A stretch of 64,000 nucleotides of DNA from Pseudomonas asuensis (GTDB lineage Bacteria; Pseudomonadota; Gammaproteobacteria; Pseudomonadales; Pseudomonadaceae), in the NCBI RefSeq assembly GCF_014646755.1, contig NZ_BMNW01000005.1:1-64000 (forward strand), in the 5' to 3' direction. The stretch's first letter is position 1. Every line of letters starts with the position of its first letter. Below the pieces are notes generated by a model. The model had not been told where the DNA came from and made no database searches. It saw only the letters and a program-made list of their open reading frames with translations. This document shows, in pieces, positions 1 to 9,099 of the stretch. Both the position numbers and the translations under genes were made by a program.

Positions 1-94
1 CCGCTACCATCAGGTCTGGACCTGAACACTACCAGACAGCTAAGTCATTGATTTACAAGACTTTTTGCCGTTCCGTTGCAGCGGAAGTGGGCGC

Positions 95-122
95 ATTATA
101 GGCCCCTGAAGCAGCAGGTCAA
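95..122 (-). promoter_or_regulatory. strong sigma70 promoter of stable-RNA type
   Basis: Read on the minus strand there is a -35 box TTGACC (117-122), a 16-nt spacer and a perfect -10 box TATAAT (95-100), followed directly by a GC-rich discriminator GCGCC. The bases just upstream are AT-rich, like an UP element. The CTATAATGCGCC core matches what is known of rRNA P1 promoters. It fires leftwards off the window, so the transcript (an rRNA or tRNA operon by inference) is not seen; bases 1-90 would be its leader. Confidence 0.7.
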
Positions 123-154
123 GCTTTATTTGAAACATTTCAGTAACTTAAGCT

Positions 155-556
155 TTATTGGCCTTTATACAGCTCAACAGGAGCGAGATAGTAGCCTTGC
201 TCGCTCTGAACGACGCGATACTGCTTTATTTCGCCAGGTGTAAGCAGCAACGACTGGCTTTTTGTTGAAGCCATTGGTGTGGAGCAATAGCCAGCCCCTA
301 ACGAACGTAGCGCAACGGTGGTTTCGCCAGGCGGAAGGTTAAAGGAAACGCTTTCCCCAGCCATTAAGCGTGCCGCCAGCTCATTCTTTAGATAAATACC
401 TACATCACATGCAGATGTAGTAGCAGTATCACCTCGTGTAATCATCAACACGGAAGGAGAACTGCCTGCCACGCCTGGGTTATTGATTATCTGGGCACAG
501 GCGAAGCTGGCATAAAGGGCTAAAGTGCCTGTTAACAACTTTAGTGGACGCCGCAT
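155..556 (-). CDS. hypothetical exported protein
   Basis: A 133-residue protein with a clear signal peptide (basic start MRRPLK, hydrophobic core, cut near ASFACAQ at about residue 21), so it is probably periplasmic. The mature part is about 110 residues with two Cys that could form a disulphide (CDVGIYL and GYCSTP) and a pattern of short beta strands such as SVSFNLPPGETTVALRSL. This recalls small DUF2846-like exported beta proteins, but I do not recognise a specific family. A good Shine-Dalgarno site, AGGAGA, precedes the ATG. It stands alone, upstream of the stable-RNA promoter on the same strand. Confidence 0.7.
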   Translation of the reverse strand: MRRPLKLLTGTLALYASFACAQIINNPGVAGSSPSVLMITRGDTATTSACDVGIYLKNELAARLMAGESVSFNLPPGETTVALRSLGAGYCSTPMASTKSQSLLLTPGEIKQYRVVQSEQGYYLAPVELYKGQ

Positions 557-875
557 ATTGGTTTCTCCTGCTCACCCTTGGTCATGACTTTTATTGCTCT
601 GCTCAGGCTTGGAACAGAGCTTTCCCTATATATCGACAGATTGCCTGAGTTCTGATTACCCACAAGCATGTTTTTCCATTTCGATAAGCGCGCTTGTCTA
701 TCTTACCTACCGCCTACCTGATTAATTTAAAAAGCCCTTTTGCTTGGCTTTTACCTCTGTAGAATGCCGCCGCCCAAACCTTGGCTCTGTTCTTGCTCAA
801 TGGGAAAAAGCCTGACCGAGCGGACAGGTTTGGAGCATTTATTAATACAAAACGATTACTCTCTAGGAGCAGACA
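557..875. other. intergenic region between divergent genes
   Basis: This stretch separates the minus-strand exported protein gene from the plus-strand tsx-like gene. It must carry promoters for both. I see an AT-rich tract near 715-735 and a TAGAAT near 760 that could serve the plus-strand gene, but no site I can name. The short open frame starting at 740 is not convincing because it runs into the tsx-like gene in another frame. Confidence 0.4.
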
Positions 876-1673
876 ATGAGCCGCGCCCTTTCTTCCTTTG
901 TATTAGCCAGCGGCCTGTTGTTAACAGGAAACGCCATGGCTGATGGCATGCTGCAGTGGCAGGACAACAGCCTGACCTATCTTTATGGACAAAATTACAA
1001 GGTCGATCCTGATACACAGCAGACCATTACCTTCGAACATGCCAGTGCCTGGTCGTGGGGCGATCTCTGGTTCTTTGTGGATAACAGTTGGTACAACGGA
1101 GTAGGCGGCTCCAATGCTAACGGTCATCATAGCTATTATGGTGAATTCAGCCCTCGCCTTTCGCTAGGCAAGCTGACGGGTACTAAGTTTGAATTTGGCC
1201 CGATTACTGACGTGCTGTTGGCAACCACTTATGAGTTTGGTGAGGGTGATGTTGACAGCTACCTGATCGGCCCTGGCTTCGATCTCAAGGTGCCTGGCTT
1301 CAACTTCTTTACTTTAAACTTCTATTATCGCAAAGCTGAGGGTAATCGAGTTCGCTCTGGAGCCTGGCAGGTTACCCCTGCATGGTCCATTACGTTCCCA
1401 GCAGGTAGATCGGATATTTTGTTCGACGGCTATATCGACTGGGTCGTTAATAACAGAAACGATAACAACAATCCCAGTCGTAGTTATCACGCCAACTTTC
1501 ACTTTAATCCGCAGATCAAATATGACCTTGGCAAAGCGATGGGTTACGAAGCCAAGCATATGTATGTAGGCGTGGAATACGACTATTGGTCCGACAAATA
1601 CGGTATCAAAGACAGTCAAGCCTTTAGAACAGATCAGAATACCTTTAGCGTAATCGCTAAATACCACTTCTGA
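876..1673 (+). CDS. Tsx/OmpK-like nucleoside-type outer membrane channel
   Basis: A 265-residue outer membrane beta-barrel protein. It has a signal peptide (about residues 1-22, cut at GNAMADG), then alternating aromatic-rich strands and a C-terminal strand ending in FSVIAKYHF, the terminal Phe typical of barrel proteins. WQDNSLTYLYG after the signal and the overall length fit the Tsx/OmpK (nucleoside-specific channel) family, which passes nucleosides across the outer membrane. SD CTAGGAGC precedes the ATG. The next gene is a purine permease, so the pair would move purines or nucleosides through both membranes. The exact substrate is inference. Confidence 0.8.
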   Translation: MSRALSSFVLASGLLLTGNAMADGMLQWQDNSLTYLYGQNYKVDPDTQQTITFEHASAWSWGDLWFFVDNSWYNGVGGSNANGHHSYYGEFSPRLSLGKLTGTKFEFGPITDVLLATTYEFGEGDVDSYLIGPGFDLKVPGFNFFTLNFYYRKAEGNRVRSGAWQVTPAWSITFPAGRSDILFDGYIDWVVNNRNDNNNPSRSYHANFHFNPQIKYDLGKAMGYEAKHMYVGVEYDYWSDKYGIKDSQAFRTDQNTFSVIAKYHF

Positions 1674-1678
1674 TGACT

Positions 1679-1711
1679 CAGGCGCGGCGCATATCTAGTG
1701 CGCCACGCCTG
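1679..1711 (+). terminator. hairpin downstream of the tsx-like gene
   Basis: Arms 1679-1690 and 1700-1711 pair (CAGGCGCGGCGC with GCGCCACGCCTG, one mismatch) around a 9-nt loop. No U-tract follows, so it may be a weak terminator or an mRNA 3'-end stabiliser. Confidence 0.4.
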
Positions 1712-1849
1712 CTTGTGGTGCATCCTGGGCTTATCTAGCTGTATATAAGTGCCATAAGATCCAGCATTTCTCTCTCGCCTGCCATTCCTGAACATATGGT
1801 CAGCTTTTTGCACTCAAGCGTTACAGAGCCTAGCCTTGAGAATGATGCC

Positions 1850-3244
1850 ATGCCTTCAGACAAGCCGAACGACCTGCTCTATGGTCTTGAAGACCACCCT
1901 TCCCCTCTCATTGCTTTTTGTGCAGCTTTTCAGCATGTACTGGCTAGCTTTGTAGGGATTATTACGCCTCCGTTAATCATTGGTAGCGCACTTGGTCTGC
2001 AGGAGCATTTACCCTATTTGATCAGCATGGGGCTTATGGTTTCAGGCGTAGGTACTGTTCTACAGGCACGAGGGGCACTTGGCATAGGTGCGGGAATGCT
2101 ATGTCTTCAGGGAACAAGCTTTGCATTTCTTTCTGCCGTGTTGGCTGCGGGCATGCTCGTAAAGCAGCGAGGCGGCACGCCAGAAGACATTCTTGCCATG
2201 ATCTTTGGTGTGTGCTTTTTCGGCGCCTTCATCCAGTTATTTCTCAGCCGCTGTATAGGCTTATTGCGTAAGGTCATTACGCCACTGATAACAGGTATCG
2301 TCATTACCCTGATAGGCGTCAGTCTGATACGTGTGGGCATTACCGATTTTGGTGGAGGCGCACAGTCGAGTAATTTCGGCGCTCCTATCCATTTGGCTCT
2401 AGGGACGCTGGTGCTGGGCGTAGTTATTGCGTTGAATCGTTCGACTCAACCATGGTTACGCCTATCCGCTGTGATTATTAGTCTTGCCATAGGGAAATTA
2501 GCTGCCTGGCTGAGTGGCGTTTTAGATCCGAAGCCTTTGCCTGCGCTTCCCTTGATCAGCATACCGGAGCCCTTTCGCTTCGGTTTTTCTTTCGATTGGA
2601 CAGCCTTCTTACCAATAGCGTTGATCTATCTGATCAGCACTATCGAGACCACCGGCGATTTGACTGCCAACTGCATGTTGTCGCGACAGCCTATCGAAGG
2701 ATCTTCTTATATGACGCGTATTCGGGGAGGGATTCTGGGCGATGGCGTAGCGTGTCTGCTCGCTTCCGTCTTTAATACGTTTCCTAATACAACCTTTGCT
2801 CAAAATAATGGGGTTATTCAGCTTTCCGGCGTGGCCAGCCGTTATGTCGGTTATTACATCGGCGGCATACTTATCCTGCTCGGACTCTTCCCAATACTGG
2901 GCGCCATTTTCCAGCAAATACCCAAGCCCGTACTAGGAGGAGCAACCCTGGTGCTTTTTGGAAGCGTAGCTGCTTCGGGAATTCGATTATTGGCACACTG
3001 CTCATTGGATCGGCGCAGCCTATTGATTATCGCGACTTCATTAGGTGTAGGTCTTGGCATAGCTAATCAACCCACTTTGCTCGACCAACTACCTCATCTC
3101 GTGAAAAGCCTGTTTGACAGCGCTATTACTAGCGGCGGAGTCACGGCTATCATCTTGAACCTGATACTTCCTGACGATAAGCCAACACTGGCAAGCACAA
3201 CACAGCATGCAGATGCCTATCTTGAGAGCAAGACGCGTCCTTAG
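1850..3244 (+). CDS. NCS2 family purine (xanthine/urate) permease, XanP-like
   Basis: An inner-membrane nucleobase:proton symporter of the NCS2 family with about 14 membrane segments. It aligns closely with E. coli XanP from memory: GLEDHPSP near the N-terminus, QHVLASFVGIITP, GTSFAFL, the signature QNNGVIQLSGVASRYVG, and PVLGGATLVLFGSVAASGIR. The family imports xanthine, uric acid or uracil. The frame is open from ATG 1796, but that start has no SD; ATG 1850 has GAGAA upstream and is preferred. The flanking outer membrane channel and RutR-like regulator support purine or pyrimidine uptake. Xanthine versus urate cannot be settled here. Confidence 0.88.
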   Translation: MPSDKPNDLLYGLEDHPSPLIAFCAAFQHVLASFVGIITPPLIIGSALGLQEHLPYLISMGLMVSGVGTVLQARGALGIGAGMLCLQGTSFAFLSAVLAAGMLVKQRGGTPEDILAMIFGVCFFGAFIQLFLSRCIGLLRKVITPLITGIVITLIGVSLIRVGITDFGGGAQSSNFGAPIHLALGTLVLGVVIALNRSTQPWLRLSAVIISLAIGKLAAWLSGVLDPKPLPALPLISIPEPFRFGFSFDWTAFLPIALIYLISTIETTGDLTANCMLSRQPIEGSSYMTRIRGGILGDGVACLLASVFNTFPNTTFAQNNGVIQLSGVASRYVGYYIGGILILLGLFPILGAIFQQIPKPVLGGATLVLFGSVAASGIRLLAHCSLDRRSLLIIATSLGVGLGIANQPTLLDQLPHLVKSLFDSAITSGGVTAIILNLILPDDKPTLASTTQHADAYLESKTRP

Positions 3245-3324
3245 AATGCATTTTTCCTGTAGTGCTTGTTTCAGGCGGAACAGTGCGTTATTGAAGACTC
3301 AATACGACAACAAACGATCCCTCC

Positions 3325-3990
3325 ATGAACCTGCTAGTACCTGCGCACCATCCAAGCGGCGAAAAGCCCGCCGGCCGAATACGCCAGAAGAACGAAGAGC
3401 TGATTCTGGCAGCAGCTGAAGAAGAGTTTGCTCGGCATGGCTTCAAAGGCACCAGCATGAATACGATTGCTCAGCGAGTCGGCTTACCCAAAGCTAATTT
3501 GCATTATTACTTCAATAACAAGTTAGGCCTTTATATGGCTGTGCTGGGCAATATTCTTGAACTTTGGGACAGCACATTCAATACGCTTACCGTTGAAGAT
3601 GACCCTGCCGAAGCGCTGGCTCGTTATATTCGAGCCAAGATGGACTTCTCTCGGCAGTACCCTTTGGCCTCGCGTATTTTTGCCATGGAGATCATTGCTG
3701 GAGGTACGTGCCTGTATGAGTATTTTGATCAGGACTATCAGCACTGGTTTCGGCAACGTGCGGCTGTCTTTGAAGCCTGGATTAAACACGGCAAAATGGA
3801 TCCCGTGGACCCTGTACACCTTATTTTTCTGCTATGGGGCAGTACTCAGCACTATGCTGACTTTTCCAGCCAAATCTGCCATGTAACAGGACGCGAGCAA
3901 TTGACTGACCCGGATTTTGAAGCGGCGACACAAACGCTGACTCACATTATATTGAAAGGCTGTGGCTTGCAGCCGCCAACCCGGACATGA
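3325..3990 (+). CDS. TetR family regulator, RutR-like
   Basis: A 221-residue TetR repressor. The HTH is at about residues 23-65 (ILAAAEEEFARHGFKGTS, then MNTIAQRVGLPKANLHYYF). The C-terminal half resembles RutR, the uracil/thymine-responsive regulator of E. coli: RIFAMEIIAGG and HLIFLLWGSTQHYADF both have near-exact counterparts there. It probably binds a pyrimidine or purine and controls the upstream permease and channel. No rut operon lies nearby. Its stop overlaps the next gene's start by 4 nt (ATGA), so both are likely co-translated. I found no obvious RutR palindrome upstream. Confidence 0.85.
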   Translation: MNLLVPAHHPSGEKPAGRIRQKNEELILAAAEEEFARHGFKGTSMNTIAQRVGLPKANLHYYFNNKLGLYMAVLGNILELWDSTFNTLTVEDDPAEALARYIRAKMDFSRQYPLASRIFAMEIIAGGTCLYEYFDQDYQHWFRQRAAVFEAWIKHGKMDPVDPVHLIFLLWGSTQHYADFSSQICHVTGREQLTDPDFEAATQTLTHIILKGCGLQPPTRT

Positions 3991-4577
3991 GCGAAACATT
4001 AGCTGTTGAAACGGAGTTTCAGGAAGAGATACGCAAAAGCCGCTTTCTAGCCTTTGCCGCGCCCATTTCAAACGCTGCCGAAGCACAGACATTTATCAAT
4101 CGGGTGAGCAATCCTGGCGCTACTCATAATTGCTGGGCCTGGAAGCTTGGGCAGCAGTATCGCTTTAATGATGATGGCGAGCCAGGCGGGACTGCTGGCC
4201 GGCCAATTTTAGCGGCCATCGAAGGGCAAAATTGCGACCGCATCGTTGTGGTAGTAACGCGCTGGTTTGGTGGTATCAAGCTGGGTACCGGTGGGTTAGT
4301 ACGTGCTTACGGAGGCTGCGCTGCCAAATGCCTCCAACAGGCTGAGCGCGTAGAGTTGGTACCGCGGATCTTGGTGGCCTGCCAGTGCAGTTACTCTGAA
4401 CTGCCACTTCTCAAATCCAGGCTACATGATTTTGAAGCCCTCTTAGAAGACGAAGCGTTCGGTGCCTCGGGCGTTGATATTCGCTTGGCACTACCAGAAG
4501 GCTATCTGCCTACACTGGAACGCTTTTTGGCTGACATCAGTAGAGGTCGAATTTCATTAAGCCGTCTCCATGAATAA
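3987..4577 (+). CDS. yigZ: YigZ/IMPACT family protein
   Basis: A 196-residue cytoplasmic protein of the UPF0029/IMPACT family. The conserved core is GATHNCWAWKLG, then FNDDGEPGGTAGRPIL and VVVVTRWFGGIKLGTGGLVRAYG. A second small domain (DUF1949-like, ferredoxin fold) fills residues 135-196. The family's biochemical role is uncertain; the yeast relative Yih1 regulates Gcn2, and bacterial members are proposed to bind RNA or proteins. It overlaps the RutR-like gene by 4 nt, which makes it part of that transcription unit. Confidence 0.9.
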   Translation: MSETLAVETEFQEEIRKSRFLAFAAPISNAAEAQTFINRVSNPGATHNCWAWKLGQQYRFNDDGEPGGTAGRPILAAIEGQNCDRIVVVVTRWFGGIKLGTGGLVRAYGGCAAKCLQQAERVELVPRILVACQCSYSELPLLKSRLHDFEALLEDEAFGASGVDIRLALPEGYLPTLERFLADISRGRISLSRLHE

Positions 4578-4618
4578 GCCTTACCTGAGCGAACCTTGCT
4601 TCATCCTTATAGCCCGAG

Positions 4619-4634
4619 CGGCACAGGAATTGCT
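4619..4634 (+). promoter_or_regulatory. sigma-54 type -24/-12 promoter candidate
   Basis: GGCAC, 5 nt, TTGCT: the invariant GG (4620-4621) and GC (4632-4633) stand at the correct 10-nt separation and 10 of the most conserved bases fit the consensus TGGCAC-N5-TTGCW, with C instead of the first T. It would start RNA near 4645 and leave a leader of about 190 nt before amtB. No transcript evidence is available. Confidence 0.5.
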
Positions 4635-4759
4635 TTGTGATGGTGCGTACGAGCGAGGCCTCGCGCCATAAGCGTGCAGTTACTGCTTAAGGGTCTGCCT
4701 CCTATGCCATAAAGCCTACGCACTAAAAATCCAATCTGGGTTGATAGCACCAGGTGAAA

Positions 4760-4776
4760 TGCACTTTTTCAGTGCA
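4760..4776 (+). promoter_or_regulatory. NtrC-type operator upstream of amtB
   Basis: TGCACT-TTTTC-AGTGCA is a perfect 6+6 inverted repeat with a 5-nt spacer, matching the known NtrC (NRI) site TGCACY-N5-RGTGCA. It lies 60 bp before the amtB ATG. Ammonium channel genes are classic NtrC targets. It sits downstream, not upstream, of the best sigma-54 box, an unusual order. Confidence 0.6.
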
Positions 4777-4835
4777 CATCTATCGACCGCTGACTATTTT
4801 TGGTGCTGCCATTTATTCTTGTGTAACTACCGATC

Positions 4836-6044
4836 ATGAATGAACTGCAAAGTGCTGTAAGCCTCTTGGTCCATGGGTCCAATACATTATTTATTCTGGT
4901 AGGCGCTGTTATGGTTTTGGCCATGCACGCTGGTTTCGCTTTTTTAGAAGTAGGCACAGTTCGCCAGAAGAATCAGGTAAATGCGCTATCGAAAATTCTG
5001 GCCGACTTTGCTATTTCAACCTTGGCCTATTTCTTTATCGGATATTGGGTAGCCTACGGCATCAACTTCTTTGGGCCAGCTGAAGCACTGATGGCGGACA
5101 ACGGCTACGCGTTAGTGAAGTTCTTCTTCCTGCTGACCTTTGCGGCAGCTATTCCAGCCATTATCTCTGGCGGCATTGCCGAGCGTGCCCGCTTTGCACC
5201 ACAGCTATGCGCAACTGCACTTATTGTGGCCTTTATCTATCCTTTTTTCGAAGGGATCGTCTGGAACAATAATCACGGCATACAAGCCTGGCTTGAAGCA
5301 TCATTTGGCGCCAAGTTTCATGACTTTGCCGGATCGGTCGTAGTACATGCCGTTGGAGGCTGGCTTGCACTGGGAGCTGTCCTTTTGTTAGGGCAGCGTA
5401 ACGGACGCTATCGCGATGGAAGATTGGTGGCTTTCCCCCCATCCAATATTCCTTTTCTCGCACTAGGCTCGTGGATTCTGATCATTGGCTGGTTTGGCTT
5501 TAACGTCATGAGTGCTCAGACTTTGGATGGCGTCAGCGGCTTGGTTGCCGTGAACTCACTGATGGCAATGGTTGGCGGCGTAGTGGCTTCGCTTATCTTT
5601 GGCCGCAATGATCCAGGCTTCCTGCATAACGGTCCGCTGGCGGGATTGGTTGCTGTGTGTGCGGGCTCGGACCTCATGCATCCCATTGGTGCGTTGATGA
5701 CAGGCTTAGTTGCCGGTGGGCTCTTTGTATGGGCATTCACCGCAACTCAAGTGAAGTGGAAAATCGACGATGTATTGGGTGTCTGGCCACTGCATGGCCT
5801 GTGTGGTGTTTGGGGCGGTATCGCCTGTGGCATCTTTGGACAGACTCTATTTGAAGGCCGTGGCGGTGTCAGCTTTATGAGTCAGCTAGTAGGAACGTTC
5901 ATGGGTGTAGCGATAGCACTGGTAGGCGGACTGATCATCTATGGCGTAATCAAGAAAGCACTTGGACTGCGTCTGACCCAAGAAGAGGAATACTATGGGG
6001 CGGATCTGTCCATCCACAGGATTTCTGCCACTAATCAAGAATAA
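4836..6044 (+). CDS. amtB: AmtB-type ammonium transporter
   Basis: A 402-residue inner-membrane ammonium channel with 11 expected membrane helices. The two pore histidines are present, in HDFAGSVVVHAVGG (near residue 173) and in WPLHGLCGVWGG (near residue 326). GGIAERARF and DDVLGVWPLHG are also family signatures. The N-terminus (MNELQSAVSLLVHGSNTLF) starts directly in the first membrane segment without the cleaved signal peptide of E. coli AmtB. No glnK lies next to it, though the two are usually paired. NtrC and sigma-54 type sites upstream suggest nitrogen-starvation control. Confidence 0.93.
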   Translation: MNELQSAVSLLVHGSNTLFILVGAVMVLAMHAGFAFLEVGTVRQKNQVNALSKILADFAISTLAYFFIGYWVAYGINFFGPAEALMADNGYALVKFFFLLTFAAAIPAIISGGIAERARFAPQLCATALIVAFIYPFFEGIVWNNNHGIQAWLEASFGAKFHDFAGSVVVHAVGGWLALGAVLLLGQRNGRYRDGRLVAFPPSNIPFLALGSWILIIGWFGFNVMSAQTLDGVSGLVAVNSLMAMVGGVVASLIFGRNDPGFLHNGPLAGLVAVCAGSDLMHPIGALMTGLVAGGLFVWAFTATQVKWKIDDVLGVWPLHGLCGVWGGIACGIFGQTLFEGRGGVSFMSQLVGTFMGVAIALVGGLIIYGVIKKALGLRLTQEEEYYGADLSIHRISATNQE

Positions 6045-6285
6045 GTGCTTGATTTACAAGTGCATGTAGAGCCTATGTGTGCTTTTTAATGTTCGGTTTG
6101 CTCACACTTAGCGTGGATGGGGCTGTGGATAAGCCAAGGATATGTACCTCAAAGGCTTATACCGTATGGCTTGCAGAGAACTGATCAAAAAACGATCAAC
6201 TCGCTACTATTCCCCTTCCCTTTAGCTCCCTTCGAATCTTTAACTGTCTTTGTATGTAGCACATACGGCAAACCAGGTGATGGAA
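6045..6285. other. convergent intergenic region
   Basis: The region lies between the 3' ends of amtB (plus) and chaA (minus). I see a short TGATC-AAAAAAC-GATCA inverted repeat at 6182-6198 and no convincing gene. The 74-codon plus-strand open frame at 6117-6341 lacks an SD and runs into the chaA end. Confidence 0.4.
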
Positions 6286-6307
6286 GGCGAGCCTCAAGCG
6301 GCTCGCC
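6286..6307 (-). terminator. hairpin after chaA
   Basis: A perfect 8-bp stem GGCGAGCC/GGCTCGCC with a 6-nt loop sits 9 nt beyond the chaA stop codon. On the minus strand only TT follows, so termination strength is uncertain. Confidence 0.5.
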
Positions 6308-6315
6308 CTTATCCA

Positions 6316-7419
6316 TTAAAGGCCGATTACTGTCAGCATGATAAAGGTCAGGAATAGGACAAAATGCGTCATGCCCTCAATGGCATTGGTCTCGCCGTCA
6401 TTGAGGTTAATGGCGGCGATGATCAAGGTGACTCCCATCATTACAGTTTGCACCGGCGTCATGGCCATCTGTATAGATTGCCCGGTGTAAAGCGCAATGG
6501 CCTCAACAACCGGTACGGTTAGAATTACCGTAGAGAGCGATGCACCCAGGGCAATATTGATGACTGATTGCATACGGTTAGCCATGGCCGCACGCAAAGC
6601 CGTGAGAATTTCCGGACTCGCTGAGATAACTGCAACTACAAGCGCAGACACCATTGGCGGAACTGGTAGGCCTTCAAGACCAGCGCCCAGGGACTTGGAC
6701 ATCACCTCGGCTAAAGCTCCTGTTACCACAACCCCTGCGATTAAAAGGCCAACCGATAGGGCTGTACTTGTCGGAGCGTCGTGCTCAATGGCAGTGGCCT
6801 CGCCTGCTGGCTTCTTTTTCTTCTTTTCCGGGTAGTTGTAGCTAAAGAAATAGCTGTGCGGCCCGGTTTGCATGCGCAAGAACAAGCCGTACATCATCAC
6901 CATGACCACAATGGTGAACCCGGAGTACAGGTGCCAATGCTGGACTGGGATGAACTCCGGCACCAGCATGGAAATACTCACCGCGGTGAGAATCATCACC
7001 CCATAGCTGCGGCTGGAGTCATCGTTGTAGCGCTGCTCACCGTGCTTGAGCCCTCCTAATAGCGCAGCCAGGCCAATCAGACCATTGATATCAAGAATAA
7101 CTGCCGCGTAAATCGTATCCCGTGCCAGGGTTGGCGAATGATCATGACCCATCATGATGGCCAGAATGATGACCTCTACCAACACGGCAGACAGTGTCAG
7201 GATCATCGTGCCATAAGGATCGCCGACCTTTTCAGCCAGTACCTCGGCATGGTGCGCGACACGCATCGCTGCGCAGATGATGGCAGCAATCAGAGCGGCT
7301 GCCCCAACCAGAGCAATCGTCTGGCCACTTCCCACCAGCTGATGTTCGAAGATGTAAGCCAGCACACCAGCTACGATGGCGATAAGCAGAAACGCTTCGC
7401 CTTTGAGTGTTGAAATCAT
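6316..7419 (-). CDS. chaA: ChaA-type calcium/sodium:proton antiporter
   Basis: An inner-membrane cation/proton exchanger of the CaCA superfamily. From ATG 7419 (SD AAAGGA, 10 nt away) it has 367 residues, matching the 366 of E. coli ChaA; the frame stays open to 7626, but that extension (MVQIRHKCCW...) is not hydrophobic or family-like. Two repeats carry the ion-binding acidic residues, in LSAVLVEVIILAIMMGHD and VVAVISASPEILTALRAA. A charged cytoplasmic loop with PEKKKKKPAGE separates them. It exports Na+ or Ca2+ at alkaline pH. It has no co-directional neighbours. Confidence 0.88.
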   Translation of the reverse strand: MISTLKGEAFLLIAIVAGVLAYIFEHQLVGSGQTIALVGAAALIAAIICAAMRVAHHAEVLAEKVGDPYGTMILTLSAVLVEVIILAIMMGHDHSPTLARDTIYAAVILDINGLIGLAALLGGLKHGEQRYNDDSSRSYGVMILTAVSISMLVPEFIPVQHWHLYSGFTIVVMVMMYGLFLRMQTGPHSYFFSYNYPEKKKKKPAGEATAIEHDAPTSTALSVGLLIAGVVVTGALAEVMSKSLGAGLEGLPVPPMVSALVVAVISASPEILTALRAAMANRMQSVINIALGASLSTVILTVPVVEAIALYTGQSIQMAMTPVQTVMMGVTLIIAAINLNDGETNAIEGMTHFVLFLTFIMLTVIGL

Positions 7420-7705
7420 GTAAGTCGTATCCTTTAAGGGCTCGCTCGATACGGCGAATGGCCAGTCAATTGACGGCATGTTTTTTACGACATGTTTCAG
7501 CACGTAGTTTCGCCAGACATTTTGAAAAATCTTCACACTGCTTTTGCGGTATCTCACAAGCCCATCTACACCGTTTGGCTTCATTGTGATATCGATCCAA
7601 CAGCACTTATGCCGTATTTGAACCATTCGGAGGATGTTGTCTGCTTAATCAGCTTTTTATTTGCACACTGTCTTTGGCAGGACCAAAAGACAGAACCCTT
7701 ACAGA

Positions 7706-7931
7706 AGCACTCTCAAAATACTGACTTGCGGTGTTGTCGCCGCTTTAGGGTTGGTCGCCACCCTGAGTGCTCGTGTAGCCGATCTGCTCAAGGTCGGATT
7801 TGTCTATGCCCTACGTTGGGCCGGTAGGTGATCACAGCTGGACATACCCACAGCAAGGGGTAAAAAGAACGGGTTACTCGCAATATGGCTATGTCGAAAG
7901 CCAGCACAGGTATAAGCCACTAGATTGCTGA
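7706..7931 (+). pseudogene. remnant of a BMP family ABC substrate-binding protein gene
   Basis: One frame from 7706 encodes a signal-peptide-like stretch (ILTCGVVAALGLVATLSA) followed by LLKVGFVY. After about 7 extra bases near 7807-7813 the frame shifts and continues as YVGPVGDHSWTYPQQGVK, then, across an apparent internal deletion, YSQYGYVES, and stops at 7931. KVGFVYVGPVGDHGWTYQH is the mature N-terminus of pseudomonad BMP (PnrA/Med-type) nucleoside-binding lipoproteins as I know them. The ATG is not recognisable and over 250 residues are gone. In related genomes BMP-type nucleoside transport genes lie beside the adenine deaminase gene, which here follows at 8082. Confidence 0.7.
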
Positions 7932-8042
7932 CGTGGCAGTAGGTCATCGGCTCGCGTTTCCTGGCGCTTGCGTTAATAGCGTTTTGCCTGCTTCAAATCC
8001 CCGTTCAGGCAGTAAAGGCCTGCGCAACGCCAGAGGGCATGA

Positions 8043-9029
<987 letters not shown>

Positions 9030-9037
9030 TAGATACC

Positions 9038-9065
9038 ACCGGCCGCTTCTATGCGGCCGGTTTTC
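9038..9065 (+). terminator. intrinsic terminator after adenine deaminase gene
   Basis: A perfect 9-bp GC-rich stem (ACCGGCCGC with GCGGCCGGT) and 6-nt loop, followed by TTTCATT. It lies 9 nt after the stop codon. Confidence 0.85.
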
Positions 9066-9099
9066 ATTGTGTTATCCGTAATGGCTACCGAGAACCTCA

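Noticed and set aside
4777-4835. second sigma-54 promoter TGGTGC...TTTA before amtB
   Set aside because: The -12 GC is replaced by TA at the required spacing, so the essential bases are missing.
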